Below are positions 10,264 through 21,859 of a stretch of 64,000 nt of DNA, one piece after another (positions within the stretch are counted from its first letter, which is position 1; every line of letters starts with the position of its first letter). The notes beneath the pieces were generated by a model that worked only from the letters and a program-made list of their open reading frames with translations, had not been told where the DNA came from and searched no databases. Origin of the DNA: Cryptomeria japonica (lineage: Eukaryota > Streptophyta > Pinopsida > Cupressales > Cupressaceae); NCBI RefSeq assembly GCF_030272615.1, contig NC_081405.1, positions 609,262,677-609,326,676 on the forward strand. The letters run 5' to 3'. A program made the position numbers and the translations under genes.

Positions 10264-11660
10264 TTAAAGAGACTATATGAGATTCCTTCTACTTTGATTG
10301 AAAAGGTGGGATGGAAAAAGGAAGGATACCCTTTGTATTATCAGTTGTGATGAGGTATGGAATGATATTAATTCACCAATTTCATCTAACATGAGCAGGT
10401 GGAAAGATCCATGGAGGTCATTTTGCAATACGGTTGGTAAGGGTTCTCTAGAAAAGATGTCAGCTATTTTAATGCATAAACAGATTGCTGATTTATGTTT
10501 GGAAGTAGATAGTAAGAGTTTATAGCTTATTGAGTTCAAGGGTATGAATTTTATGATTAATGCAAGTAATTGGCCCATGGAGGTTAGAGGTCATAAACTC
10601 TATGGGAACAAAGACTTTTCTTTCATGTCTAGTATCCGAGGTAGAGAAATTAACTTCTTAAATAAACTGAGATATCCTCAGATAGAAGAAGAAGAAAGAA
10701 GGGTTCTTAAGTTAGACATGAAGCCCTTTAGTGAAAATAATGTTGAGGAAGTTCTAGTAGGTCCTATTACAAATTTGATAGAGCATACTTTTGAAATAGA
10801 TAGGGTAGTAGTTTCCCTATCTAAAGATAATAAATGAGTTTGATAGGGGACAAGTTCTCTACTCCAGTAAGAGCCAAGAGAGAGAGAGATCATTGGGAAG
10901 TTCAATAAACTAGAAGGGGAAGCAATGTGCTGCATTAAATTCACTATTAAAAATAGCTCAAAGTCTCAAAATAGATATAAAAAGATCTCTAAGATTACTA
11001 GGAAATAAAAACATGAAATTATTTTAATTTTTGCTAGCAAGGAAGCTTGTAACATTTTCCTATACTGACACTTTTGTAAGGAAATATCTCATACTTTCCT
11101 GTATTATGGACTAGGCATAAGGAAATACAAAACTTTAGGGATTATGGAGATCATCCTAGTATGATTATTCAAAACTTCTCTTCCACAATTCATAAGGGGG
11201 TAGAGTTTTTAGGAGATGATTCTTTAATTTCATTGGAGATTCTAGTTGTCTATGACTTTTTAGGCATGTCATATCCTTAACTAATAGTAAGTGAAGTATA
11301 TCAAAATGAAAAGAATGTCCTAATTTGAAAAATTCTAAATCTCAAAATATCAGAGGAGGAGGATATTGGTATAATAAGTGTAGATTCAGAGCTATTAGAA
11401 TAAATTGAATGTTTTAAAGAAAAGGAATCTTTGGATTTGCAAGAAACCTATCCTAATAAGGTAAAACTAGATTGTACACAAACCCCTAGAAGTAGGAGAG
11501 GTAGGAAATCATTGCCAGACCTTAAGAAAATAGATGGTGAAGTAAAGGAATGGATGAAAATTTCTACTCTGTGGAGCTTTTAGATGGGGGAGATCCTTCC
11601 CCTATAAAAATGAAGATTCTATCATGGAATTTGGTAGGGATTATTTTTACAAGTTACCTA
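10264..11660 (+). pseudogene. LINE fragment: end of ORF1-like frame and start of ORF2
   Basis: A broken coding stretch runs from about 10290. It includes WNDINSPISSNMSRWKDPW, and after an in-frame TAG near 10522 it continues through NFMINASNWPMEVRGHKLYG to about 10835, followed by many stops. A basic, ORF1-tail-like segment (SRRGRKSLPDLKK) lies at about 11490-11535. At 11610 the ATG opens with KILSWNLVGI, the typical first residues of the plant LINE ORF2 endonuclease (compare KIMSWNIWGLN at 26048). The similarity is lost within about 50 bp, so the LINE is truncated. The ORF1 portion itself is not recognised with certainty. Confidence 0.45.
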
Positions 11661-12769
11661 GGGTTACGGTTTATATTTTACCTTGGCCATGAAATGCTTT
11701 TAATTTTGTCCTTCTACAAGCTTTCTTTTTTCTCAATGACCTTCTCATCTGGTTAAGCATGGTTTAAGTTATTTCCTTATGGTTTTTGCATCATTCACAA
11801 CCTAGCCCTATGTTCTAGTGCTTTTGTCTTAGCCATTTTCTATAACTCATATCATTCATAAGTTGTTTGTTCCTCTTTTTTTTTTAAAAAATTTTGCCTT
11901 GTGTTTCGCCTTGTCCCCATGATTCCCTAAGGATATAAATTTTGTGCATGTTCTCTAAGTTGTTTTTAAGTCAAAATGTTTTAATGACCTTCAGCACTCA
12001 TTGAAATATATTTTGTGCCTTATCAAGCATTTGAGTTCCATTTGAGGTGCCAGCTTATTGATCTTTTAAAGGGGTAGCTGGGAACTTGATGAAACCTTTT
12101 GAAGCATTTCACCAAGCTCTGAGTTATTTTGTTTTGTAGGTTTTACTAATGGGTTGATACTTAGTCCCTTGGCAAGATGAACCAAAGATCTTCTCATGTC
12201 TTGAGTGTCATTGAAAAGTGGAGAGGTTGATGTACTTGGAACTCGCTAAGTTTTCCTTTTCGCCTTAGCAAGTGTCTGGGAAGGTGGGCCATAAAGTGAT
12301 AAGAGGGGTTGCTTGGAATTTGTTGAGAAAAATTTTCTTGTCTTGATGAGTTTCTAGGAAGGTAAGTGGTAGGTGTTTCTTCTACAATTGTAAGGGGTCC
12401 AATGTGTCAACCCGAGACTCCTTGAGAGCTCATCTTTTTTTTAATGAGCTTCGAGGAAAGTAATGAATAGACAATTAGAGAATACTTGGGAGTCATTGAC
12501 AATTTTCAAAGTAGTTTTGTTTGAACCAAGGATCAATGTTTATTACTTGGTGAAGCTTCAGGAATTTCTCTACGAGTTCAAATAGAAAGAATTCTCTCCA
12601 TCAAATAAAATTTGAATTTCTCTAGTGGTCATTAATGCTTTTTGATTGACCAATGAGATTTAAACTTTTGTTTCTACTTATTTTCACCATCAAAGTTCAC
12701 AAAAATAGAATTAATGAACGAAATGACTATAGAATAAAAATAGTTGTTTGCATTTTTTGACTCATTGTG
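11661..12769. other. No gene recognised
   Basis: Long non-coding stretch with G/T-rich text and poly-T near 11875. It may be retroelement LTR or UTR sequence (word CTTAGCAAG and similar near 12250-12280), but no terminus, primer site or domain can be pinned down. Confidence 0.4.
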
Positions 12770-13451
12770 AAGAATTAAGATAGTTGAGAAGACTGAAAAT
12801 CAGAGTAGCAATGGGGAGATCCGGTAGAGAATAAGAGGAGAAGAGGTGAACTGGTAGAGTTTATCAACAATGCAGCAGTAGATGAGAGTAGCAAAAGAGT
12901 GAACTAGTGTAGAAGAGAAGGTGTCTCACTGGCAGAAGGAAGTTGTGTGCAGAAGCTGCAAAACTCTATTGCAACTAGGATATTAACTTTGTTTTTGATG
13001 TTATCATTGAGATCACTAAGTTATAGCTTGGTGAAGGGGTTGTAGCTCCTTTGGGTTGTAGCCCATTTACAAGCTAGGGGTTGGTTCTCCTTGGGTTAGT
13101 GCCCTAAATCGGGGTTTGGTGCTCCTTGGGTTGGTGCCCTAAATTAGGGGTCGTAGCTCCTTGGGTTGAAGCCCTAAACATTGTAATAGATTTCATTGTG
13201 AGGCTAGAGTGGAGTAGTAGACTCCAACAACATTGCTCACCGAGGTTTTTTCCATCTTGGATTTTCCATGTACATACTAGTGTTATATGATGTCCCTTAG
13301 TGTAAATGGATTTTTGATTAGTCTCGCCACTAACCGGTAATTATGCATTGTGTTAGATCCTATAACCGTTATACTCACATAAGTCAATTAAAGGGAAAAA
13401 GTTTGAGAACCACTGATTCACCCCCCTCTCAGTAGTGGATTGTGTCTAACA
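12770..13451 (+). repeat. LTR fragment (3' portion), Copia-like
   Basis: The right end GATTCACCCCCCTCTCAGTA...TGTCTAACA (to 13451) has the same layout as the LTR ends at 6758, 9675 and 37612: a C-run, then CTCTCAGT or CTCTTAGT, then CTAACA. No primer site follows it and no partner copy was found, so it is a solo or truncated LTR. The left boundary is a guess. Confidence 0.45.
13036..13180 (+). repeat. Four-copy imperfect tandem repeat inside LTR fragment
   Basis: Four units of roughly 36-38 bp follow the pattern GGGGTTGTAGCTCC - TTGGGTTGTAGCCC. The copies vary TGTAG/TGGTT/TGGTG/CGTAG and end in GCCC or GCCCTAAA. Each unit is itself a near-palindromic pair (GTAGCTCC..GTAGCCC). It is the only obvious minisatellite of this kind here. 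Confidence 0.7.
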
Positions 13452-13479
13452 AGCAATTCATTTGAACATGTCTAATTTT

Positions 13480-13683
13480 CTAGCAACAAAAGAATTTAAA
13501 TTCTTTCCCTGTTGAAGTGTTAAAATTATTTTCAATGAGAAAATAACTTTCCTCAATAATTAAATGATTCTCATTAACTCTACTTCCATCATCAATCAAA
13601 GAAGAAATCAAACTAAAAACAATATGATCAAAACTTGAAGGCATACTACTGAGTAAGATTTTTGTTAACACAAAACATTGCAC
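13480..13683 (-). pseudogene. Copia-type Gag fragment
   Basis: The 67-codon minus-strand frame contains TKILLSSMPSSFDHIVFSL, which fits the conserved core of plant Copia Gag (UBN2-type), where a LL-S-LPPS(Y/F)-x-H motif precedes a helix. The same region of the Copia element at 28592-43773 reads RSLPPPYKHKVSS. Nothing else of the polyprotein can be followed. A scrap of an old element, in the opposite orientation to the LTR fragment beside it. Confidence 0.4.
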
Positions 13684-14867
13684 CCTTGTTGAACACTAAT
13701 GCTTAACAACCTTTTGAAACATTGAAAAAATCTCCAAGTGTGCAACCTTGTACATGTGAGGTTTAATCTCCAAAGAAGGTTGCCTTCCTTTCTAATCAGG
13801 GTGAAGTGTTAGACCAACCCAACACTTTTAAAACCTACTCCTAAGCCTAATCTAATACTGGCAAAGGAAAAGGAAGAAGAAATGCTAAAAGTGAAAAGAA
13901 AAGTGATACACATATATTGAAATATATTTCTTTCCCTGTACCTATGAATGCACAACACATCAATAAACCACCCAAGGAATACATAAATCCTAGTCTATAA
14001 ATTATCTCCAAAGAAAAACAAAAATACTATAACCTAATATGATGTTCAGAGTGATTGAGAGATATCGTCAAACAACTCACATAAGCATGTATTTTACACA
14101 ATCTAAAGTTTAGAAATAAGGAAATAAAGATTCAAAATAAAAAGTGAATAATACATAATGTATTTGATAATAGAGATAGGGTAAACCAAATAATTTATTA
14201 ACATGACGGCAAGGAAATTACAATTGTAGAAATAATAGAGTTATATAAGAGAAAAGAGAGAAGAACCCCAAAAAAATGTTACAAAATTGCCTTTGTATCT
14301 CAGGGATAACTAGAATAGAACATTGGGTTCAGAAAACCCTAACCGACTAGGGTTAGACTATAGAGGAAAATAAATCAGATCAAATTTGATTGTGTGCATG
14401 CTAGATTAGATCTCCTGGGTGCTATTGTAGTTGATGGAGTAAGAAAATTAGGAAAAATCCCCATGGTTTACACTTTAATGGCCTAAAAAATACTCTACCA
14501 GGAAAGAATGCCAATTGTTCCATAAATGGGCATGGGCACCCCTAGAAAATGCCTACAACAGTGAGAAGAGTAATGGCGATTTTCCTATAGTACCTGGAAG
14601 TGGTTGAGAGCGCAATCTAATTAGATTTTGCATATCGATGGGACCTGCATTCAATTCCAACCCAAAAGGATGGCAACCACCATGGCACCCATTTGAAATC
14701 TAATATTTATCCCTAGATTTGAATCTTGGCTGCTAGATCCTCCCTTTACATGTGGATGAATGACTAAGATACACCCAAAAAAGACCCTCAAAGATCCTCA
14801 ATGATAAAATAAAACACAACCTTTGATCTCACCCTTAAGTGAAATTGAAACTATATGACTAAGCCCA
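13684..14867. other. No gene recognised
   Basis: AT-rich, with frequent stops in all frames. No domain, LTR terminus or RNA gene could be supported. Confidence 0.45.
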
Positions 14868-15145
14868 TCAATTACAAGATTGTAACCTAGCCCACAATGG
14901 TTACAAAGAAACCAAGATGATGCAACCTAGCATCCACTTAACCATTAGCCACCAATTGCAAGATTGCATCTTAAGATAGCATTAGTTCTCAACCACTGTG
15001 ATGATGCGGTGAAACATCCATAGTAACCCCTAGCCTCCAATTGCAAGATCGTAGCCCAAATTTTCCACATCACTAACTGCTACGAACCTATGATCCAACA
15101 TCGAGTAGCTACCACTAAGCCCATCGCATGTTATATTGTAGCATG
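14868..15145 (+). repeat. Degenerate ~86-bp tandem repeat, 3 copies and a partial fourth
   Basis: Units at 14868-14950 (83 bp), 14951-15035 (85 bp), 15036-15122 (87 bp) and 15123 onward. Each opens with CCAATTGCAAGATYGTA or a variant and closes with CATCCA..TAACC..TAGCC (third copy ACATCGAGTAGCTACCACTAAGCCC). The copies are much diverged, so the array is old. It sits just left of a Copia-like LTR fragment and may be part of it. Confidence 0.55.
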
Positions 15146-15764
15146 TGTGGTTATATTCTTGTTATTTGTGATAAGTTTTGAGCTAACCTTGAAATATAGG
15201 CTGATAATTTGTATAAGTATATGTAATAATCATATGAGAGATGTATCTGCGAGTGTATCCAAATGTGCGTGATTGGATAAGTGTGTGAACAAATGTTTTG
15301 ATATTTTGGAAGTGTGAAGTAGTGTCGCAGAGCAGATCAATTTGTGTGCTTAACAAGAATTGTAACTAGGCATGAGGAGATGTTATTTTATCAATTCATG
15401 ATCTTCTAGATGTAATCCAAATGTTTTTGTAAGACAGTGAGTCTTCTTAAGGGTTGTATCTATCTTTGTTATCTATTTTGAGTAGTAAGCTCTAGGTAGT
15501 GTACCAGAATGCATGTGCCTTCCCCATTGTAATATTTAATATACTTCTAATAGGGTATAATCATATTGTAGGTTGGTTTCCACCATGTTTTTTCCCTTGA
15601 TTGGGTTTTCCATGTCAAAAATCTTTGTGTGATGTGTGTTATTGGTTTGGTGTTGATTTATGTTTTCATTGATAATTATCAGATCTGAATTTGTGTTTGA
15701 GTTGAATAAAGTTTGTAAGAAAATTTAATCACCCCCCTCTTAGTTTGCTGCATTGTTTCTAATA
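15146..15764 (+). repeat. LTR fragment related to the Copia LTR at 28592-43773
   Basis: Blocks appear in the same order as in the LTR ending at 37612: AGTGAGTCTTC..AAGGGTTGTA (about 15437), GAGTAGTAAGCTCTAGG (about 15480), CCCCATTGTAA, TTTCCACCATG..TTTTCCCTT..TGGGTTTTCCATGTCAAAAATC (about 15585), then CACCCCCCTCTTAGT and a CTAATA end (once CTAACA). No primer site follows. The left part is more diverged and the boundary is approximate. Confidence 0.55.
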
Positions 15765-16154
15765 GGCACAAGCTACAAAACAAGACTTATAAACCTAAAG
15801 CTAACTGCAATAGGGTAAGGTACAAATTTACAACTTTCAAAAAAAAAAACTATATGAATAAAATTATCTCCATATGTTGATTACAGACACTATTAAAGCA
15901 CAATCTCTAAGCTTACTAAAATATCCAAACCACCCGATCTTCCATATTATTGCATCTATAGATCCATTATTACATCTGCGCTACAATACCATCTTTCACA
16001 ACAACACAAATCATATTAAGATCCTTACATCAAGTCACACATATTCACTACCAAATCCAATTCACATATCTCGTATGTCCATCATCATCCAACTTAATCA
16101 CATCACTCATATATATTTCTCTATATTCTTTGAAACAAATCATTAAGTATAACC
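15765..16154. other. No gene recognised; left flank of the LINE
   Basis: AT-rich sequence with an A-run at 15840-15849. One 90-codon frame (15874-16146) is rich in H, I, N and P and looks like chance. Confidence 0.5.
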
Positions 16155-16490
16155 AATTCTTGTGAGGATGTGGATGGGTGGGAGAAGCAGGATTTTGAAC
16201 TTTGAATCTTTGAGAATTGTTTCAGAGTGTGTTGGTGTCGGCTTTGAGAATTCACATACTGATATGGCACAGGGACTAAGTAGAAAGCAAGGAAAAGAGG
16301 ATCTAAAAGAGACAGACCCGGATAAAAATATTCAGGTGGACTCGGGGGGATAGTTGACTCGACTGATGGAAAGCATCAAAGGGGGAATGCTTTGGAAAAG
16401 TATACTTAAGTGGCTTCCCCTGATCCCAAAGATTGTGAATCTCTTGTTGGATTCACCAAAGGATAGGAGGTTGAAAAGAGAACCCAAAAT

Positions 16491-16984
16491 ATGGTGGGGG
16501 CCACTGGACATGAAGGCACTAAACAAAAACCATGGGAGTCTTTGTTCAGAGTTAACCCTAACGGTAAATCTATGTTTGCTCCAGTCAGCAACATCTCAGA
16601 TTTGGTAAATGATAAGTTTACTATTTTCATCCTTCACTTGGTCATAGATCACAATATCTCTTGTATTTATAGAATTCTGATTGGAAAATTTATGGGCCCT
16701 AGGCCAAATGTCAAAGTTCTTAGGGCTTTTATCAAAAATAAGTGGAGAACCAATGGCCAAATTCTTGCTTTTGCTCTCCCTAAGGGATACTTTTCTTTTG
16801 AGTTTTCATGTAGGGAGGAAATGTTTGTTGTGAAGAGTGGTGGTCCCTTGGTTATAGGCAAGTCCTCTTTGTCTTTGAGGAAATGGACCACAAACCTAGA
16901 CCTTTCAGATGCCATTTTTTAAAATCTTCTAGTTTGGGCAAGACATCCTGGCCTCCCATTAGAATATTGGAACAAGGATGTCTT
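16491..16984 (+). pseudogene. LINE ORF1, left part (DUF4283-like domain)
   Basis: The frame from about 16491 reads WESLFRVNPNGKSMF, then GKFMGPRPNVKVLRAFIKNKW, then a hydrophobic FALPKGYFSFEF strand and GGPLVIGKSSLSLRKW. A TAA near 16920 is followed in the same frame by VWARHPGLPLEYWNKDVF. This order (W..G-.., FxF, GGPW-like, LPLEYW) is that of the DUF4283 RNA-binding domain in plant LINE ORF1. The frame is cut at 16984 by the minus-strand element and resumes at 25006 with SGLANSFGRFVSYI. It is a structural RNA-binding protein of the LINE RNP and is not functional here. The N-terminus upstream of 16491 is too broken to place. Confidence 0.75.
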
Positions 16985-18195
16985 TGTTAGGCCCAATATG
17001 GAAAGCTAATTTACTGAGAGGGGAGGGGTGAATCAGGACTTCAAAACTATTCTTCAAAAACAACTTTACTGTTATGCATAAACCGAATAGAGTAGTAACA
17101 TAATATAAAGCTAAAACAAATAGATAACAATCATACATGATTCACTCCATAACACATATATTTTGGTTACGTAGAAACTCTTGGTTAGAGAGAAAAACTA
17201 TGGTGGGGATGGCACCCACAACTTCACTACTGCAATAATAAAGGTTGCTTGGTTAGAGCTACATGTTTAGCTATTTCTGATAGCTTACCCTGTTAGGAGT
17301 ATTAAGATCTATTAGATCTACCTTGCTAAAGGATTTTACAACACTTAAACTAAATGTTGCACCTAGTTAGAGGCTTACAATTTATAGACTTGATTAGAGT
17401 CTTTTACCTTGTTAAAGGTTTCTCTTACAACTTCAAAATATTACATTAAAATCATTACAAATATCTGCAACTTTACATCTGAAATGTTATAGCAGATTCT
17501 ATGTGCTTAGAATAAGATTACCTTGCTTATAGCATACCTCGGTAACCCATATAGTAACTCAGTAAAACCTTCTGTTTACTTTGTTCTTTGACTATTCTCT
17601 GAAATCCTTCTCAGTGACCTCTATGTCTCTGTAATAGTCATAACACTTAGTGCTTTCGCATGTCTTGCTTCATATATTTCTATATCTTCCCTTCTACCAT
17701 GCTACATGTATATATTTGATCTTAATCCATGTTGTATAAATAGATCTCTTATGTCGGTGATCCATTCATTGCTTCTATATTACAAATATATTTTATCGAA
17801 TAAAAAACCATGCAAAATATTTCATTGGTTAGATGACCTCAAAATCATACACAATCTTTAAGTGCAATTTCCAATGAGATAACAGTTCTTTAAGTGCAAT
17901 TTCCAATGAGATAACAGTTCTATGTGCCTCGATCTTGTAACACATTTTCATATGTATGTCTAGGTTTAATGAATCTGGTAACACATTTCACTTAGTGTAT
18001 ATCAACTCGGTGTGTCATCTTTGCTACTCGGTAGACATGGAATGATACTCGGTGTATACTATGCTCTGAGACTACTTTCTTCTATAACCAACTAGACTGT
18101 ACATACCGACTGAATATTTTGGTAGAGATAACCGACTAGAGTATATAGAATAACTTTTGAACATAAAACTAATGGCAACTTGATAAGTAGCAACA
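16985..18195 (-). repeat. 3' LTR of 16985-25000 element
   Basis: 1,211 bp, the partner of 23824-25000. It differs by scattered substitutions and by a 32-bp tandem duplication (17855-17886 and 17887-17918) that is single-copy in the partner. It begins right after the duplication GTCTT. Confidence 0.9.
17855..17918 (-). repeat. 32-bp perfect tandem duplication inside one LTR
   Basis: The unit starting TCTTTAAGTGCAATTTCC occurs at 17855-17886 and again at 17887-17918 without change. The other LTR has a single copy near 24695. The duplication therefore arose after the element inserted. Confidence 0.85.
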
Positions 18196-18196
18196 A

Positions 18197-18560
18197 TCTC
18201 CCCTTTTGACAATAGTTGAGATATTTGACAAAAACTACTTTCAAAGTTATAACTCAATAATCTATATACTTGCAAAATTTGACTATACTGATAGTATATA
18301 CAATAGTCAATGAAATAGTAAATCCAGATATACTCCCCTTATCAATATACTATACAAAACTTTGATTTTCCCTGCTCGGTGATCAATGTTCTGTGTGTTG
18401 CACTTGTCCTTTGCTTACTATTCTGTTCACTTCTCTTGGGTACTCTTCTTACTTTGCTCGATATACTCCCCCTATATACTATACTCCTTTTGTTTGATGT
18501 TATAGTTTGATGCTTTGAATACTATATCACTCCTTTAATACTGTATCACTCCCCCTTTTT
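18197..18560 (-). promoter_or_regulatory. Polypurine tracts (four copies on the minus strand)
   Basis: The minus strand has AAAAGGGGAGA at 18197-18207, directly next to the 3' LTR. Related tracts lie at about 18333-18340 (AAGGGGAGT), 18465-18473 (AGGGGGAGT) and 18548-18560 (AAAAAGGGGGAGT). Only the first is at the priming position; the others form a series as in Sireviruses. Confidence 0.65.
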
Positions 18561-18626
18561 GACAAACATCAAAACTTAATTACCATTCGATGGTGGCAGC
18601 TGGTCAAAAATGGATTTGTACTTGGT

Positions 18627-21600
18627 TCATGCTTTGGTGAGAGTGACAGAGAGTGCATCCTTTACACTGTCCATTAAAGAATTATGGGCTCGAATGTCAG
18701 CCAATAATGATATTAAGCCATCTAAAGTGCTTCCCTCTTGTGTAGTAGTTAGGTATGTGGCTTGGTTGATCTGTTCTTGGATGGATGAAAGATGAGGAAG
18801 GAATAATGTCTGAAGTGTCATTATGTCCATCCTGATCTTGTGTTCTTCATTTCTTAGGTCCAATTGTTGAGCCATGAGTTGTTGTAACTTTGTATAGAAA
18901 TTCTGAACTGAATTGGGCTCTCTGGCCAACTTATTTGAGAGATTGGTGATCTCCTTCTCAATTGCTTCTATTTTATTTTTGATGTCTTTATTGAATAAAG
19001 AAAATGTACAGAGTTTCTAAAATAAATAAAGAATGTGCTTGAGTTGAGGAGTCAACTCAGCAATAAATTTGACAAGTTTAACTTTGCTAATGGCTATAGC
19101 TTTCTGTACCTCTTCTATCATTTTTCCAGTGAGCTCTTTCTCTTTTAGCTTGCTCAAATATTCCGATGCATCTACTCCAGATGTTTCTATCTTTGTGTTA
19201 GGATTTCATCTAGTTGAATGTGGATGGCTGCATCTGTTGACATTATAGCTTCAGGTAGCATATCTATTAAGAGTGCTTTCACCATCTAAAGTACTTTATT
19301 TTTCTTTTGAATCGCCATTTGCTTCTCTTGTTCAGCCTTTGCTTTGCATAGTTCACCGAAATCAATGAGTGCTTGACCCTTTAATTTTGATATATCAACA
19401 TTGGGCAACACTATTGGTTTTGACAAATCAACTTTAAAACTATGCTTTTTCATCTTCTTTTCTTTACCTTTCATCGATGGAACTAAGACAATGGCTTGTG
19501 AGGCTTGATGAGCCTTGGTAGGTTGCTCGGTAGAGGCAACACTTTGTTCGGTTTCTTTAGCCTCTATAGAGTCCTTTGGTGTCTCGGTACTCGATGTCTT
19601 AGTTACAACATTTTCAGTGCTAGAAGGTGCTTGAGATGTCTGTTCTTGAGTAGTACCTTCTCCTACTGTAGACTTGTGACCTTCGATGCCTTGATCCATA
19701 TCCTGAGGGGATTCGGTTGAGATAGGTTTATTAATTGGGGGATAAGGATAAACTTGTTCCAAGACTGATTCACTGGATACAAGTTTTGCATATGCATTAC
19801 TTTCTATCATTTCCTATTCTGGTGCCTTTGTATCCATGATATCTTCATCTATTTGAATGGTGTTAGTAGGGTCTTGCTCGGTATCATCAGGATCTTGCTT
19901 GGTGACATCAACAATTTCAACTATAGCTTGCTCACCAGTATCCTTGATTTTAAAGATTTCCTGCCACTGTGCTTTTGTCTCATTTTCTACTTCAATATAC
20001 AGCCCATTCATCAATTTTAAGGCTCTTTGTTTGACAAGAAACTTTGAGTTGTAGGTTGTTAGATGTTCCTTTATTTCAGCGACTGACATGTCAAGAAAGA
20101 GATGTACTAGACTTCTTTCTCTAATTTGTTTCTTCGAGTCCATTGCATACTTCCACCTATTGTCAATATGTAAATATAATTCATTTGGAAGTGACTTAGA
20201 TAGTTCCAATGGAGCCAACTGGAATTTTAGAAGTGTGTAGATGACAGCTTCTTCAATTTGTCTCTTTTCATCATTATTTCTGGTTTCATACTTAACATAC
20301 CTAAATCCTCCAAATCCACCTTATTCTTTCATATTAGCACAAGAATTTTCAACACTATGTACATTTACCTTCTTGCTCTTGACAATCTGAAATTTGCTAG
20401 CATCCTCAGATTCAGTGTCACTAGACTCTTTTGCCAAAATGAGTCTCCGAGTAGTTTTCTTGTAAGTTTTTGTTACCTTGGGAACAATAACACTCTTTGC
20501 TTTCTTACTCGGTGAAGCCGCAGATGCTCTAGTGTTAGGTCGCTTTGCTGGTGGAGTCGATGAGGCCTTTGATGTGTCCTGTTTCTTTCTTTTCAACACT
20601 TTTCTCTTAGGCAATTCGGTGCTCAATGTTATAGTTGCCTCTTGGGCTTCAGATTCCTCTTCGGTAATGGCTAAAGTGCCTTTAATAGGTGTGGAGGAAG
20701 AATCTTCTCCAAATTTCTTCGATAATGCCTTGATCATCTTTGTTGCCTTTCTTGTAGCTTTGGGTACTACAATGCTCATTTGCTATTGTGTGATGTCAAA
20801 ATCAATCTCGTAACCCATCGATAACAAAGATTGAGTTCTCGGTTCCAAAACATTCACATAACAGTAATCAGTATCTACTTCAAAACATATGTCATTTTTG
20901 TATTTCTCCACTAGTTGGGGTGGAATCCAGTACCTGTTATGCATTTTCTCTTGAAATTTGCTGAAGTAATCATCCATAATATCATTAAAATTATCACCTA
21001 ACTTCTTGATGAAGTCATAAATCTGATGGGTGATTGGTCGGTGTAGTTCCCAAACAACTTTACCAATTGATGGAAAGAATTTTTCAAAATAGAAAAAAAT
21101 GCATACAAGTAGTGATCCAAACTTTAGTGTATTAGCCGAGTTGTTCTTCTTCGGCTTCCTGATGGTGTTTAGATTCTCAAATAGGGTTTTCAGAAACACC
21201 TCACATAGATCAATTTTCATTCCCTTTTTCACAATTTTGTATGCTAGGTCTACTGTTGCACAAGGTACACTGTTTTCCCTTGCCAATTGGAAGAAACAGT
21301 AACCTATTACTCTAATGGCAAATTTTAGTTCTGCATCAGTGACATTATTTAGTTTCAGCCCTCTGCAATCTGATTCCACGTCGGTTAAACTGATCAATTC
21401 CTTCTGTGATATCATCTTTTGGGCTCCGGCATGATCATAAATAGGGTAACCGGTAATCAGATGAATGATTTCCTTGGTAATATTAAATGGTTGCTCCTCT
21501 AACCACATGAAATCATCATGAACTTTGCTCAGAACAAACTTGACCCACTGGGGTTTGAACACATAGGGATAGGTTAGGGCTTCAGTTAATCCCTTGATCT

Positions 21601-21859
21601 TGTTGTGCTCATACTTGCTATTCAATTTACCATCTGTGCATAATTCATCGTAGGTGTCTTTGATTTCAACATGACTGAGTTCTTCAACATTACATTTGGT
21701 GAAGAATCTCACATCCTCGACTAATAACACTCTATCCGGGATGAGTGAAAAAGCGGTTTTGTCATCCAGTTCAGATGCAACTTTGGGAGTCAAAGAGTAT
21801 TTTAGTGAGGGCTTTTCAACATTCTTGACAACAATGGGATCTTGGATCTTAGGTGCCAT
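18627..21859 (-). pseudogene. Unrecognised second ORF (about 1,070 codons, broken)
   Basis: Starts at ATG 21859 (MAPKIQDPIVVKNVEK). One frame holds from 21859 to about 19200 through stops at 20783 (TAG), 20321 (TAA), 19814 (TAG) and 19286 (TAG). A frameshift near 19195 follows, then the frame continues to 18627. Residues 1-358 look globular (WVKFVLSKVHDDFMWLEE, GYCFFQLARENSVP, FGSLLVCIFFYFEKFFPS). Residues 360-510 are Lys/Ser/Pro-rich (LPKRKVLKRKKQ, TPPAKRPNTRAS) and may act as a nuclear signal. Residues 540-860 are acidic and Thr/Ser/Glu-rich, and the C-terminus is coiled-coil-like (LQQLMAQQLDLRNEEHKIR). No enzyme motif was found. The globular part may be one of the retroelement-associated plant domains of unknown function, but I cannot name one safely. 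Confidence 0.7.

Noticed and set aside
15874-16146. 90-codon frame rich in His/Ile/Pro
   Set aside because: Composition follows the local CA/AT-rich DNA; no motif and no neighbouring gene signals.
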